Assembly (NCBI GenBank): GCA_013122435.1
Contig: WYDT01000016.1
Location: 62,001 to 126,000 of the forward strand
Direction of reading: 5' to 3'
Source: Chloroflexi bacterium AL-N1
GTDB lineage: Bacteria > Chloroflexota > Chloroflexia > Chloroflexales > Roseiflexaceae
Length of the DNA stretch: 64,000 nt
In this document: in pieces, positions 26,741 through 35,873 of the stretch
Numbering within the stretch: the stretch's first letter is position 1
Layout of the letters: every line of letters starts with the position of its first letter
The notes under the pieces: model-generated
Seen by the model: only the letters and a program-made list of their open reading frames with translations
What the model was told of the DNA's origin: nothing
The model's database searches: none
Program-made: the position numbers and the translations under genes

Positions 26741-28471
26741 TTACTGTCGTGTGGCGACAAAGGTTGCGTTTGGTTGATTCAAACGAGCCTCGGTGACTTT
26801 TCCAGTTGCATCCTGCTGAAATGCCACACTGAAGCCAGCCAACCCTTGCAGCTGAAACTCCGTGTCTTGGTAGGGCAACAATGGGTAGGCTGGTTGGCCA
26901 GAGAGATGGAGCACCAGCGCATTCTGCTTGAGCGCTACGGTCATGGGTTTGTCCATCAGGTCGTAGGTGCCGATAAATTGTTCGAGAAAGGCGGGGTCCT
27001 GCATACGGGGATCTGGGCGGCGGGTAAAGACAATCTCCTTGACATTCGGCTCCATCTGGATCGCCACCTGCGATATATACCCCTGCGCGTCGGTGGTGAA
27101 GGATGCCTTAAAAGACAGATCAAAGCGGTCAAAGTATCCCTCAAAATAATCGTAGTGATAATGTTCGAGTGGAAGAGTAAACCGTTCGTTGAGCGTCATC
27201 TGGAGTTGTTCCCCCTTCTGCTCAACAGACAGCACCCCATAGCCAGGATGTTCGTACTCGCCCATGTATGCCTTTAGCGGATGGGTGAGCGGTGCATCAG
27301 CTTTTCGCTTGTTCCCCGAATGCATCTTGCTTGCGGTCTGTGCTGCTTTCATTTCCTCATAAAATGGCTTATAGAGACCATTCCAGTCTGTGGTGTCGAG
27401 TTCCAGTAAGCGATCATAGATGGTAAAGCTCACGACAGATGGAATGGCGTTATGATTGCCGTTGGTGAGTACCACAATACCCAGGTTTTCCTGTGGCATA
27501 AACGAAGTCAATGCCGAAAAGCCATCGATATTCCCGCCATGGTGTACCAACACCCGACCTTTGTGAGCGTGCATAAACCAGCCCAACCCATAGCTATTGA
27601 GTGCAAAGCCAAAACGCTGTGCATCAGGGTTATCTATTACTATCTGAGGTTTATGCATCTCGGCTAGGTTGGCCGCAGAGATAAAGGGTTCGCCATTATA
27701 CTGTCCATTGTTCAGCTGTACTTTCAACCACTCAGCCATATCACGGACACAGGAATTGATCGACCCGGCGGGACCAACGGCATCGTGTTCGCCATCCTGC
27801 TCAAAGAAGGGAATTTCGTGGATCTGCCCATCTCGTTCCTGATACGGCGTAGCGAAGTTGTCGGTTTGTTTGGTTTGGACGGTGGATAGATTGCTCTGGT
27901 GCATGCCCAGTCGCTCAAAGATCTGGGTCTGGATGCAGCATTCCCAACTCATTCCCGTGGTGTGTGCGACCAGCAATCCGGCGACCATATACATCATGTT
28001 CTGGTATTGCCAGGTGGCTCGGAAGGTTTTATTTGGCTCCAGATAGCGCAGACGGTCAAAAATATCCTGGCAGGTGAAGTACGAGGCATACCAGAGCAGA
28101 TCGTGCCGCGGGAGGCCCGTGCGGTGTGCCAGCAGATCACGGGCATTCGTCAAATTGGTCGCCACGGGATCGGCGAGTTGAAAATCCGGCATGTACTCTT
28201 TAATTGGTGTGTCCCACGTGAGTTTGCCCTCATCGATCAGCAACGCGACAGACATAGCCGTAAATGCTTTGGTACACGAAGCAATGGGAAAGATAGTATC
28301 CGCAGTAACGGGTAAATCACTCGCAATATTTCGCTTGCCAAAGCCTTCACATACAATGACTTCATTGCCCTTCACCACAGCCACCGCCATGCCAGGGACA
28401 TCCCAGAGTTGGAGTGTTTCATCAATAAAAGGTCGTAGTTCATCAAGCATAATCGGTAGTGCCATTGTCAT
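26741..28471 (-). CDS. Serine hydrolase (beta-lactamase family, S12) with C-terminal extension
   Basis: A 576-residue member of the same broad family as the gene at 24660, but without a signal peptide, so probably cytoplasmic. Motifs: SxxK as FPIASCTKAFTAMS (about residue 65), Y-x-N as YQNMMYMVAGLL, and HHGG in VLVHHGGNIDGFSAL. The C-terminal 170 residues (YMGEYEHPGYGVLSVEQ, FEGYFDRFDLSFKA, FIGTYDLMDKPMTVAL) resemble DUF3471-type beta units. ATG 28465 is an equally possible start. It may hydrolyse peptides, esters or beta-lactams; the substrate cannot be told from sequence. Confidence 0.87.
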   Translation of the reverse strand: MTMALPIMLDELRPFIDETLQLWDVPGMAVAVVKGNEVIVCEGFGKRNIASDLPVTADTIFPIASCTKAFTAMSVALLIDEGKLTWDTPIKEYMPDFQLADPVATNLTNARDLLAHRTGLPRHDLLWYASYFTCQDIFDRLRYLEPNKTFRATWQYQNMMYMVAGLLVAHTTGMSWECCIQTQIFERLGMHQSNLSTVQTKQTDNFATPYQERDGQIHEIPFFEQDGEHDAVGPAGSINSCVRDMAEWLKVQLNNGQYNGEPFISAANLAEMHKPQIVIDNPDAQRFGFALNSYGLGWFMHAHKGRVLVHHGGNIDGFSALTSFMPQENLGIVVLTNGNHNAIPSVVSFTIYDRLLELDTTDWNGLYKPFYEEMKAAQTASKMHSGNKRKADAPLTHPLKAYMGEYEHPGYGVLSVEQKGEQLQMTLNERFTLPLEHYHYDYFEGYFDRFDLSFKASFTTDAQGYISQVAIQMEPNVKEIVFTRRPDPRMQDPAFLEQFIGTYDLMDKPMTVALKQNALVLHLSGQPAYPLLPYQDTEFQLQGLAGFSVAFQQDATGKVTEARLNQPNATFVATRQ

Positions 28472-28535
28472 ATCTTTTTTGTTTTTATTGCAGGCATATT
28501 ATATCGTATACAGGGAGGTATGATGAGAAAAGATA

Positions 28536-28573
28536 CAGACCAGGTAGTCCCTTGACGGATTAACCTGGGTCTG
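28536..28573. terminator. Imperfect hairpin before a serine hydrolase gene
   Basis: CAGACCAGGT (28536-28545) pairs with ACCTGGGTCTG (28563-28573) with one bulge. It lies just after the end of the minus-strand gene at 28595 and could terminate it. Confidence 0.4.
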
Positions 28574-28594
28574 CATCATCATAAACCTCAATTC

Positions 28595-28987
28595 TTATTG
28601 AAAAATAACACTAATCGTGCCATTTTTATCGGCACAGGTGCTTGACTCCACTGTTGAGATGCTCGTTAACTTACCAATTTTAACCGTTGCTTTGCCAAAA
28701 CATCCATTACTCCCAGATTTGGTTGATGTAATACTCAGGTTGCCATTGCCATTCAGAATATCGCTTTTGGTATCAACACTCCCATTTGCACGAGCTTCTG
28801 TTGTCAATTCAACGGTTGTGTTAGTGCAGCCCTCGGCTGAAGCTTCAGCAATCACCTGTCCGTTGCGAATGTACGTTATGACGTCGACATCGGTACAGAA
28901 CCCGATAGCTGATGCCGTACCGTTGGCAATAAAGAATGGTGCGAATACGGCGATGAATAATCCGAAGCGTACAATAATTTTCTTCAT
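28595..28987 (-). CDS. Small exported protein, 130 residues
   Basis: A signal peptide (KKIIVRFGLFIAVFAPFFIA, cleavage probably after NGTASA) precedes an about 100-residue mature part rich in Ser, Thr, Asn and Gly with four or five Cys (GFCTDVDVITY, AEGCTNTTVEL, SNGCFGKATVKIG, STCADKNG). The even spacing of Cys suggests disulfides in an extracytoplasmic beta protein. AGGAGGA lies before the start. I do not recognise the family. Neighbours are hydrolases of unknown substrate. Confidence 0.65.
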   Translation of the reverse strand: MKKIIVRFGLFIAVFAPFFIANGTASAIGFCTDVDVITYIRNGQVIAEASAEGCTNTTVELTTEARANGSVDTKSDILNGNGNLSITSTKSGSNGCFGKATVKIGKLTSISTVESSTCADKNGTISVIFQ

Positions 28988-29121
28988 GGTACTATCCTCC
29001 TGATAGGGCTATTAAGATTGGCTAAAAAACATATCGCGACCAAACTTCTCCACTATGCAAAGTATGCATGTCCTGTCTGCTTTGCACAGTGGGCCAGATC
29101 CCTGTTTTGGTATACCGCGTT

Positions 29122-31281
29122 CTACTGGTTCAAGGCTTGGAGCGCATCAATGGCAGGGAAGAAGATGTCATGAAACAATGATGACAATTCACGTGTAAAA
29201 CCAGACACTATAATGAGATAAGCATGTCCATCGCTCCTTTCTGTGATAGCAAAGTTGTATGTTTGGAGGCCAAATGGTGTTTTTTGTGTGACTGAATAGA
29301 TCTTCCAGATAAGGCCATTGGCCTGTCGTTGACCAATTGGTGGTGGTGGCGTTTCGAGACCTGCAAAGTTGGAGGCTGACTGAAGGGCTGTGGTAGCCCC
29401 GCCATTGGCTGCAGGAACAGATTGTTGGAGAAATTGACCGTCTATTCCAAAACCTGAGCGGAGTTGATAACCAAATCCCACATTTCTCCATCCTTGAGGA
29501 CGTACGCCATTGAGGACAAAGATTGGATCAGTATATGGTTCGAGTACAATAGGACCATTTTCAACACTGAAGGTCACATCTAATTCTGTAATACAGGTTG
29601 TATCTGGTGTAGTATTTGGTGTGTTGAGAAACTGTGCAATGATGCTATTGGGGCACGAACTGTCAATGCTGCTTGTCACAACATGCCCAAACTCCGGTAC
29701 TTCATAGTAAAAACTGTTAGTAAGCTTGTCATTGATTTTCTGTGCATAGGAAGGAGGTGTGATAGGATCATACTCACCATTGAGAAGCAATGCTGGAATT
29801 GCACTGACAACAGGTTGGTTCTCGATGGCAGGTGGTGGTGTGTCTCGATAAGCCGGACAGATCTCCAGCGCTGCCTCGTTAAACTTAGGATTACTTTCAA
29901 TAAAGCTTCGTGACAGGGGATTGGTCTGGCGTTTATCTACATATTCCTGTGGTGTGGTAAAGGGATAATCTTCATTACATTGTACCGCCCAGAACTGCCC
30001 ATTGTTAAACCCGCCGCTGCTCCCTGATGGTTGTATCAGTCTTGCCAACAATTCATACCGACCATGATGTGTATCATAGATAAGACGTGGCATGGCAGGA
30101 ATAAGATCAACACTGTACAAGGCATCCACCACAACGCCCACAAACAGGGATTGATTAATAACAACTGGCACAGGCTGACCACTTGCCGGATCGGTAACGG
30201 TTACCGTGATTGGTGTCGAGGCAAGCCGTTGTGACAGTTGCTTAAAAGTTTCTTTAAGATGCGGGTAGACTTGGTTACAGGCAGTATCGGCGGCACAATC
30301 GTTGAACAAAAGATTCAGTGCGCGATCTGCATTTTCCACAAAATCGGTGCCAAAGTTGACTTCAAGGGGATAGTTGGCTTCCAGTGTGATACTGCGGATG
30401 GTCTCTGGCTGGTCACGCATAGTGGTTAATGCCAGACGTGAACCATATGAACCACCAATAATGTTGAATTGTTCATAGCCAAGCACCTGCCGCAAAGCAT
30501 TAATATCAGCGGCACTTTCTGCACTGCTATAGCCATGCAAATCGACCCCTTCACTTTCAAGGCGTTCCGCACATGCGATCCATGCGTCAGCCTGCACGCG
30601 ATTAATCTGATCAGGAGTAGGATTATCTGGTAAAGTAATAGCGCTTTCTTCTGGTGCACATGTTAACGATGGTATCGAAAACCCGGTGCCGCGTTGATCA
30701 AACAGAATGAGATCACGATTTTGTAAAAAACCCTGCCATTCTGACAAAACGGCTGGTAAAACACCAATGGTGGGCGCACCCGGACCACCATTCAGATACA
30801 CAACGGGATCAGGAGAGGCATTGGCTCCGCCAGTTCGGACAATTGCTACAGCAATGCTGATGTTCTGCTGGTCTGGATCAGCACGGTTTTCTGGTACAAT
30901 CAAGCGGCCACAATCGACACGAATATCAATGGTAGCCAGGAAGTCTGGACATGTCCAAGTCTCAAAACGTGGTACGATTGCTGTTGTACTGGCAGATCTC
31001 GCTTCCAGAAGATCGGTCTCGGACATAGTTGTTACAGATGGTAGTTCGATACACTGGTCAGCCTGGTATGTGCTCTGAGCAACAGGGAGTGGGAGTTCAA
31101 GCATACCCTGAGTAGTCAGGAAGACCTGATGGGATGCACAATCGTCGATTGCCAAATGGTCTGATTGGATAAATGGTTGTAGTGGTGGTGAAGTCTGTGC
31201 GTTGGCGGTTGCAAATCCTGGTATTAACAGGATGCTGATCACGAAGGTGAGCACCCAGCGTAACTGGTGTGATGTGTGCAT
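29122..31281 (-). CDS. Exported alpha/beta hydrolase with TAP-like C-terminal domain
   Basis: A secreted peptidase-like hydrolase of the tripeptidyl aminopeptidase/proline iminopeptidase group. The signal peptide is LTFVISILLIPGFATANA. The oxyanion motif is VVYLNGGPGAPTIG (HGGPG with Asn for His), followed by LILFDQRGTGFS. The nucleophile elbow is GGSYGSR, the acid is in LLLNGEYDPITPP and the His in EVPEFGHVV, so the catalytic triad is complete. At 719 residues it is longer than usual, because of about 130 extra residues at each end; the C-terminal extension (GVRPQGWRNVGFGYQL to the end) has no family I know. It probably degrades peptides outside the cytoplasm. Confidence 0.85.
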   Translation of the reverse strand: MHTSHQLRWVLTFVISILLIPGFATANAQTSPPLQPFIQSDHLAIDDCASHQVFLTTQGMLELPLPVAQSTYQADQCIELPSVTTMSETDLLEARSASTTAIVPRFETWTCPDFLATIDIRVDCGRLIVPENRADPDQQNISIAVAIVRTGGANASPDPVVYLNGGPGAPTIGVLPAVLSEWQGFLQNRDLILFDQRGTGFSIPSLTCAPEESAITLPDNPTPDQINRVQADAWIACAERLESEGVDLHGYSSAESAADINALRQVLGYEQFNIIGGSYGSRLALTTMRDQPETIRSITLEANYPLEVNFGTDFVENADRALNLLFNDCAADTACNQVYPHLKETFKQLSQRLASTPITVTVTDPASGQPVPVVINQSLFVGVVVDALYSVDLIPAMPRLIYDTHHGRYELLARLIQPSGSSGGFNNGQFWAVQCNEDYPFTTPQEYVDKRQTNPLSRSFIESNPKFNEAALEICPAYRDTPPPAIENQPVVSAIPALLLNGEYDPITPPSYAQKINDKLTNSFYYEVPEFGHVVTSSIDSSCPNSIIAQFLNTPNTTPDTTCITELDVTFSVENGPIVLEPYTDPIFVLNGVRPQGWRNVGFGYQLRSGFGIDGQFLQQSVPAANGGATTALQSASNFAGLETPPPPIGQRQANGLIWKIYSVTQKTPFGLQTYNFAITERSDGHAYLIIVSGFTRELSSLFHDIFFPAIDALQALNQ

Positions 31282-31349
31282 AATGAGATTGCTCCTTAGT
31301 TGTATAGCTGGTATAGGTTTTTTGTAAGTTATTCAGATAGCTCACACTA

Positions 31350-32273
31350 CTATGTTTGTTTCATATGTAACAAATGCTGTAGGCTGTCACCTAAAAGGTT
31401 GATACATATTACGACGATAAAAATGGCACACCCAGGAAAGACCGACATCCACCACGATTCATGTAAAAAGATGCGCCCTTCGTTCAGCATCGCTCCCCAT
31501 TCTGGTGAAGGTGGTTGGGCCCCCAACCCGAGGTAGCTTAATCCGGCGGCAATCAATATTGCACCTGCTAATCCTATCGAACTGTATACAATGACAATTG
31601 GTAGTATGTTCGGCAGGATATGGTGGAGCATAATTCGCCAGTGAGGGATGCCAAGTGCCTGTGCTGCCACCAGGTAGTCAAGGCTTCGTAAAGCGAGTAC
31701 GGAGCCGCGTATAAGACGCGTAAAACCGGGAATATAGACAAGGCTGAGTGCAACGATAGTAGTATTTAGTCCTGGCCCTAAAATGGCGATAATACTCAGA
31801 ATAATCAGTAAATCGGGAAAGGCTAACAGGATATCGACCAGGCGCATGCAGATAGAGTCAATCCATCCACCGCGATAGCCGGCAACAAGCCCCAGCAATG
31901 TTCCAGCAGTGACGCCCATCAGAACACTCAGCAGAGCCACCCGCAGGGATTCACGACCGCCCCACAATAGACGGCTCAAGATATCACGTCCAAGGTCATC
32001 TGTACCAAAAGGATGTTCCCAACTCGGTGCTTGCAGTATACGGTCGGCATCAATCTGAATAGGATCATGGGGTGATACCCATGGTGCCAGTATCACCACG
32101 ATACTGATCGATAGAAGCCCGATAAGACTCAGCATGAATCGTAGATCATGAGTGCATTGTTGTATAACGATGTGCCAGCGACGACCGTAGCTTTTCCAGC
32201 GCCTGATAGGTTGTGCTACTTCCATTTGCTGCCCTTGTCGGTATATGTTTGTTGGTGTAGGTTTCTCAACCAT
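31350..32273 (-). CDS. ABC transporter permease, OppC/DppC type
   Basis: The second permease of a peptide-type (or nickel/opine-type) importer. Hydrophobic N-terminal helix LMLSLIGLLSISIVVILAPW, then the family motif HPFGTDDLGRDILSRLLWGG and the binding-protein-dependent transport domain with the EAA loop at AAQALGIPHWRIMLHHILPN. Length 307 residues, normal. Its ATG overlaps the end of the upstream permease by eight bases, so the two are translationally coupled. No ATPase gene (OppD/OppF) follows; the gene before the next operon is an unrelated hydrolase. Confidence 0.92.
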   Translation of the reverse strand: MVEKPTPTNIYRQGQQMEVAQPIRRWKSYGRRWHIVIQQCTHDLRFMLSLIGLLSISIVVILAPWVSPHDPIQIDADRILQAPSWEHPFGTDDLGRDILSRLLWGGRESLRVALLSVLMGVTAGTLLGLVAGYRGGWIDSICMRLVDILLAFPDLLIILSIIAILGPGLNTTIVALSLVYIPGFTRLIRGSVLALRSLDYLVAAQALGIPHWRIMLHHILPNILPIVIVYSSIGLAGAILIAAGLSYLGLGAQPPSPEWGAMLNEGRIFLHESWWMSVFPGCAIFIVVICINLLGDSLQHLLHMKQT

Positions 32274-33192
32274 AACGAATACGTGGATTCAGGATAACGT
32301 AAAGCACATCAATCACCAGACTGACAGCCATAAAAATAGTTGTTAAAAACAACACGACTCCCTGAATCTGTGGGTAATCCCGATTGGCGATTGCATTAAT
32401 GACAAAACGTCCTAACCCTGGTCGTGCAAAGACGGCCTCGATAAAGACTGCGCCACCTAATAAACCGGCGAATTGCAGACCCATAATAGTGACAACAGGG
32501 ATGAGGGCATTGCGTAGCCCGTGGCGCAGAATGACCATTTGTTCAACCAGGCCCTTGGCACGTGCTGTGCAAATATAATCTTCACTCAATACTTCCAGCA
32601 TGCTGGTACGTGTCACGCGTACCAATACTGCCGCTGTTGGAATAGCCAGGCAAATACTGGGCAGGATCAGATCTGTAAGACCTTCGGCTCCGGTCACCGA
32701 AATCCACCCTAAATGAACGCCAAAGATCAGAATAAGCAGGATTGCCAGCCAGAAATGAGGTATCGATAAGCCTATCAGGGCGCTTCCCATTATAAGACCG
32801 TCGATCCATGGGTTTCGTGCAGTTGCCGCAATCACCCCTGCACTTACTCCAATAAGGGTTGCAAGCCCCATTGCTGTAAGAGTTAATTGAAGAGTGCTGG
32901 GCCAGCGAATCAGAATCTCATCAAGTACGGGTGTCTGCCCACGAAAGGAATATCCTAGATGACCCTGTACAAGGTTTCCCAGATAGTGCACATACTGAGT
33001 CAGTAATGGTGCATTCAGTCCAAGTTGCTCCCGGATCTCATCGGCACGCTCGGGAGTTGCATGCGTGCCCAGCATCAGTGCTACCGGATCTCCTGGAGTA
33101 AGGTGAATAATAGCAAATGTAAACAAGGTTACTCCCAGCCAGATTGGTATGAGCAACAGCAAGCGACGGATGATGTAGATCGTTAAGCCCAT
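32266..33192 (-). CDS. ABC transporter permease, OppB/DppB type
   Basis: First permease of the same importer, 308 residues. N-terminal signature YIIRRLLLLIPIWLGVTLFTF, periplasmic segment GDPVALMLGTHATPER, and the EAA loop with TARAKGLVEQMVILRHGLRN followed by the conserved FAGLLGGAVFIEAVFARPGLG. Six hydrophobic helices. It starts 42 bp after the binding-protein stop and ends overlapping the OppC-type gene, so the three form one operon in the order binding protein, OppB, OppC. Confidence 0.93.
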   Translation of the reverse strand: MGLTIYIIRRLLLLIPIWLGVTLFTFAIIHLTPGDPVALMLGTHATPERADEIREQLGLNAPLLTQYVHYLGNLVQGHLGYSFRGQTPVLDEILIRWPSTLQLTLTAMGLATLIGVSAGVIAATARNPWIDGLIMGSALIGLSIPHFWLAILLILIFGVHLGWISVTGAEGLTDLILPSICLAIPTAAVLVRVTRTSMLEVLSEDYICTARAKGLVEQMVILRHGLRNALIPVVTIMGLQFAGLLGGAVFIEAVFARPGLGRFVINAIANRDYPQIQGVVLFLTTIFMAVSLVIDVLYVILNPRIRYG

Positions 33193-33233
33193 AAGTGTGC
33201 CTTATCTGCTCTGGAAAGCCTTGATTGAGATGC

Positions 33234-34919
33234 TTACTCAGGTGCAATATGTGCACTTTGGAGAAACATGTATGGATCTGCAAATGTAACATTGTTGACG
33301 CGATTATTGATGATCGTAAAGCTTTGAGCTGTCCAGAGCGGGATAAAATAGGCTTGTTCAATGATATACTGTTGTGTTTGATTGGCCCACTCTTGCTGTT
33401 CTTGTGGGTCAACTGTTGAACTAATATTCTTGAGCAGTTCATCAAGCTCGGGATCTCTGACTTGAGCACTGTTTAGGGAACCTTCTGAATGGAACATCAA
33501 TTCCAGCATGGTTGCGTCAGGATAACTGATGCCTGTAATGCTTAAGGGATATGCACCCTGGTTCAGATTGGTGTAATAGGTACTGCTCTCTTCCTGTTGT
33601 AGCTCGAGTTGTACTCCAAGGGCTTTAAACTGTTCTTGTAGTACTTGTGCAACTCGTGCGACTACCTCACCTCCAGCGGGAAAAACTAATATTAACTCAA
33701 AAGGTGTGCCATCACGTGTCAGTGTGCCATCTGCTTCAAGGGTATAGCCAGCTTCGATCATGGTCTGCTTGGCCTGCTCAAGATTGAATTGATAACCTTG
33801 TTTCTCTCCACCAGGCCAGTAACCTGCCTGACTAGCGGAAAGTGGCCCGTATTGCGGAGTGGCTGCGTCGTTGGCCGCAATCTTAATCAATGCATGACGA
33901 TCCACAGCGAAACTAAAGGCCCGTCGTACCAACACATCATCGAAAGGTGGCTGCGAAGTATTCATATTGAGATAGAGCGGTCCCTGTGCTGAGGCACTGA
34001 ATACCTGAAATCCACTTGCTTCAAGACGGGGCGCCTCTCTCCCCTGAACATTGGCAACATCAACCTCACCAGACTCCAACCCTGCCAGAATGGTAGCATT
34101 TTCGGGAATGATGCGGTATTCAATGGTTTCAATATAAGGTGCATTGTCGCCCCAGAAGTCTGGCCCCCAGGTAAAATCCGGGTTACGCTGCAACACAATA
34201 CGATCACCTGTTTGCCATTCTTTCAGCATATATGGCCCCACACTGATTGGTTTACGCCCAAATGCATCACCTGTTTCTTCTATACTTCTTTGGGATATGG
34301 GCATCAAGTATCCATCTGATACGGTGAGTGTGTTGAGAAAATAGAAAGATGGCTGGTTCAATGTAAGCTGTAATGTACGTTCGTCGAGCGCTTCAGCCAT
34401 CGCCAAATCCTTGACAAAGAATCCTGATACTGGTGAAGCTGTTTCAGGATCTCTGGCCCGGTTAAAACTGTATGCCAGATCTTCGGTTGTCAAAGGGGTG
34501 TTATCGTGGAAATTGATCCCTTCTTTGATGATGAACGTATAAGTCAGACCATCTGCCGAAACATCCCATTCTTCGGCCAGATATGGCACAATCTGTCCCT
34601 CTGCGTCTTTAGCAATGAGTGCTGCCCCAATATGACTGCCAACAGTGTCACTGACGCTCAGCGATGATTTATAGAGGTCAAGTGTGTCAGGTTCTGCGCT
34701 TAAGGCGATCACGAGTCGCCCACCTGCGTCAGGTATATCATTGCTGGCTGTTCTTTCATTCGGGATGGCAGGAATGGTCGCATCCTCATCTGTAGTTGTG
34801 GCCACATCAGTTGGTATAGCCATGTCGATTGCTGGCGTGTTACCACAGGCTGTCAGTATCAGACTGCACATGAAGCCAAGGAGCCCCCATGCCTTGAGAT
34901 GCGTGCACATATTTGTCAT
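33234..34919 (-). CDS. Peptide-type ABC transporter substrate-binding lipoprotein (SBP_bac_5)
   Basis: The extracytoplasmic binding component. A lipobox at LGFMCSLILTACGN marks a lipoprotein with Cys near residue 26. The mature part shows the family 5 signature: GGRLVIALSAEPDTLDLYKS, LAEEWDVSADGLTYTFIIKEGINFHD, then LVRRAFSFAVDRHALIKIA. Length 561 residues, normal for the family. GAGGAAGCT precedes the ATG. Substrates for this family include peptides, nickel and glycosides; the sequence alone does not decide. Confidence 0.92.
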   Translation of the reverse strand: MTNMCTHLKAWGLLGFMCSLILTACGNTPAIDMAIPTDVATTTDEDATIPAIPNERTASNDIPDAGGRLVIALSAEPDTLDLYKSSLSVSDTVGSHIGAALIAKDAEGQIVPYLAEEWDVSADGLTYTFIIKEGINFHDNTPLTTEDLAYSFNRARDPETASPVSGFFVKDLAMAEALDERTLQLTLNQPSFYFLNTLTVSDGYLMPISQRSIEETGDAFGRKPISVGPYMLKEWQTGDRIVLQRNPDFTWGPDFWGDNAPYIETIEYRIIPENATILAGLESGEVDVANVQGREAPRLEASGFQVFSASAQGPLYLNMNTSQPPFDDVLVRRAFSFAVDRHALIKIAANDAATPQYGPLSASQAGYWPGGEKQGYQFNLEQAKQTMIEAGYTLEADGTLTRDGTPFELILVFPAGGEVVARVAQVLQEQFKALGVQLELQQEESSTYYTNLNQGAYPLSITGISYPDATMLELMFHSEGSLNSAQVRDPELDELLKNISSTVDPQEQQEWANQTQQYIIEQAYFIPLWTAQSFTIINNRVNNVTFADPYMFLQSAHIAPE

Positions 34920-35115
34920 AGCTTCCTCAGATCTGTGAGTGTACTGCTATCAAAGGTTTCCAGAAAACCACAGTGGTATAGCTCTTTTGATATGGATATA
35001 AGTATGAACAGCATACCAGTTATGATGCGCTAGCACATCAGCAGAGAATGTGATTTAATCCCCCCGTATAGAGTGATTTTGTGACATAGTAATTCACTCA
35101 TGCGAGTGAAGAGCA

Positions 35116-35135
35116 ACTACCACATATGTGGTAGT
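35116..35135. promoter_or_regulatory. Perfect 20-bp palindrome between regulator and importer operon
   Basis: ACTACCA-CATATG-TGGTAGT, ten bases after the response-regulator stop and about 200 bp upstream of the binding-protein start. As RNA it can form a hairpin. Its half-sites ACTACCA/TGGTAGT are identical to those of the TetR-type operator at 46871-46890, which makes a regulatory site a real alternative. Confidence 0.55.
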
Positions 35136-35144
35136 GAGGCTCGT

Positions 35145-35786
35145 TTAGTCGACGATACCTTCACGGAGCGCATAGAGCATGGCTTGTGCGCGATTCGCCA
35201 GATGAAGTTTGGCAAGCAGATTTCGTACGTGCGTACGGACAGTCCATTCACTGATGCTTAACCGATCAGCAATCTGTTGGTTCGTCAGACCTTGTGCAAT
35301 CAACTTGAGTACCTCGACTTCACGTGATGTGAGCGGATCGGTGGTTGGTGGAGCATTATTAGTTTGGTTGAGTTCACGAATGACTTTGAGCGCAATACTG
35401 GGATGTAGCGAGGCCTCACCACGATAGACATCGTAGATGGCCTGAAGCAACTGTTGTGGAGATGAATCTTTTAGCAAATAGCCCTGAGCACCAGCCTTGA
35501 TGGCCGGGAACAGTTTATCATCCTCGGCAAAACTGGTAACAACGAGAATGCGTATCTCAGGATGCTGTGCCTTGATTTCACGAATAGCGGTTACACCATC
35601 TTTTGCGGGCATGACTAAATCCATCAGGATGAGATCCGGTTGGAGGTCCAGTGCTTTCGTTACTGCATCATCGCCGTTGTCGGCTTCACCAACCAGCACC
35701 AAATCTACCTCGCTGGTAATGAGCGTGCGGAACCCTTCACGCACAATCGCATGATCATCTGCAATCAAAATACGAATAGCACTCAT
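35145..35786 (-). CDS. NarL/LuxR family response regulator
   Basis: A DNA-binding response regulator of about 213 residues from ATG 35786 (MSAIRILIADDHAIVREGF). The receiver carries the Asp-Asp pair in LIADDHA, the phospho-acceptor Asp in DLILMDLVMPAKDG, Thr/Ser in VVTSFAED and Lys in YLLKDSSP. The C-terminal LuxR helix-turn-helix is complete: LTSREVEVLKLIAQGLTNQQ, then LSISEWTVRTHVRNLLAKL. The histidine kinase gene is immediately upstream on the same strand, 88 bp away. Confidence 0.93.
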   Translation of the reverse strand: MSAIRILIADDHAIVREGFRTLITSEVDLVLVGEADNGDDAVTKALDLQPDLILMDLVMPAKDGVTAIREIKAQHPEIRILVVTSFAEDDKLFPAIKAGAQGYLLKDSSPQQLLQAIYDVYRGEASLHPSIALKVIRELNQTNNAPPTTDPLTSREVEVLKLIAQGLTNQQIADRLSISEWTVRTHVRNLLAKLHLANRAQAMLYALREGIVD

Positions 35787-35873
35787 AGTGGCCCTCCTGA
35801 ACGTAATGAATGATGGATATCCAACTGGTAGATTATTGTTGCTCATCGATCATGGGGCGTTTCGTAGCGAATG

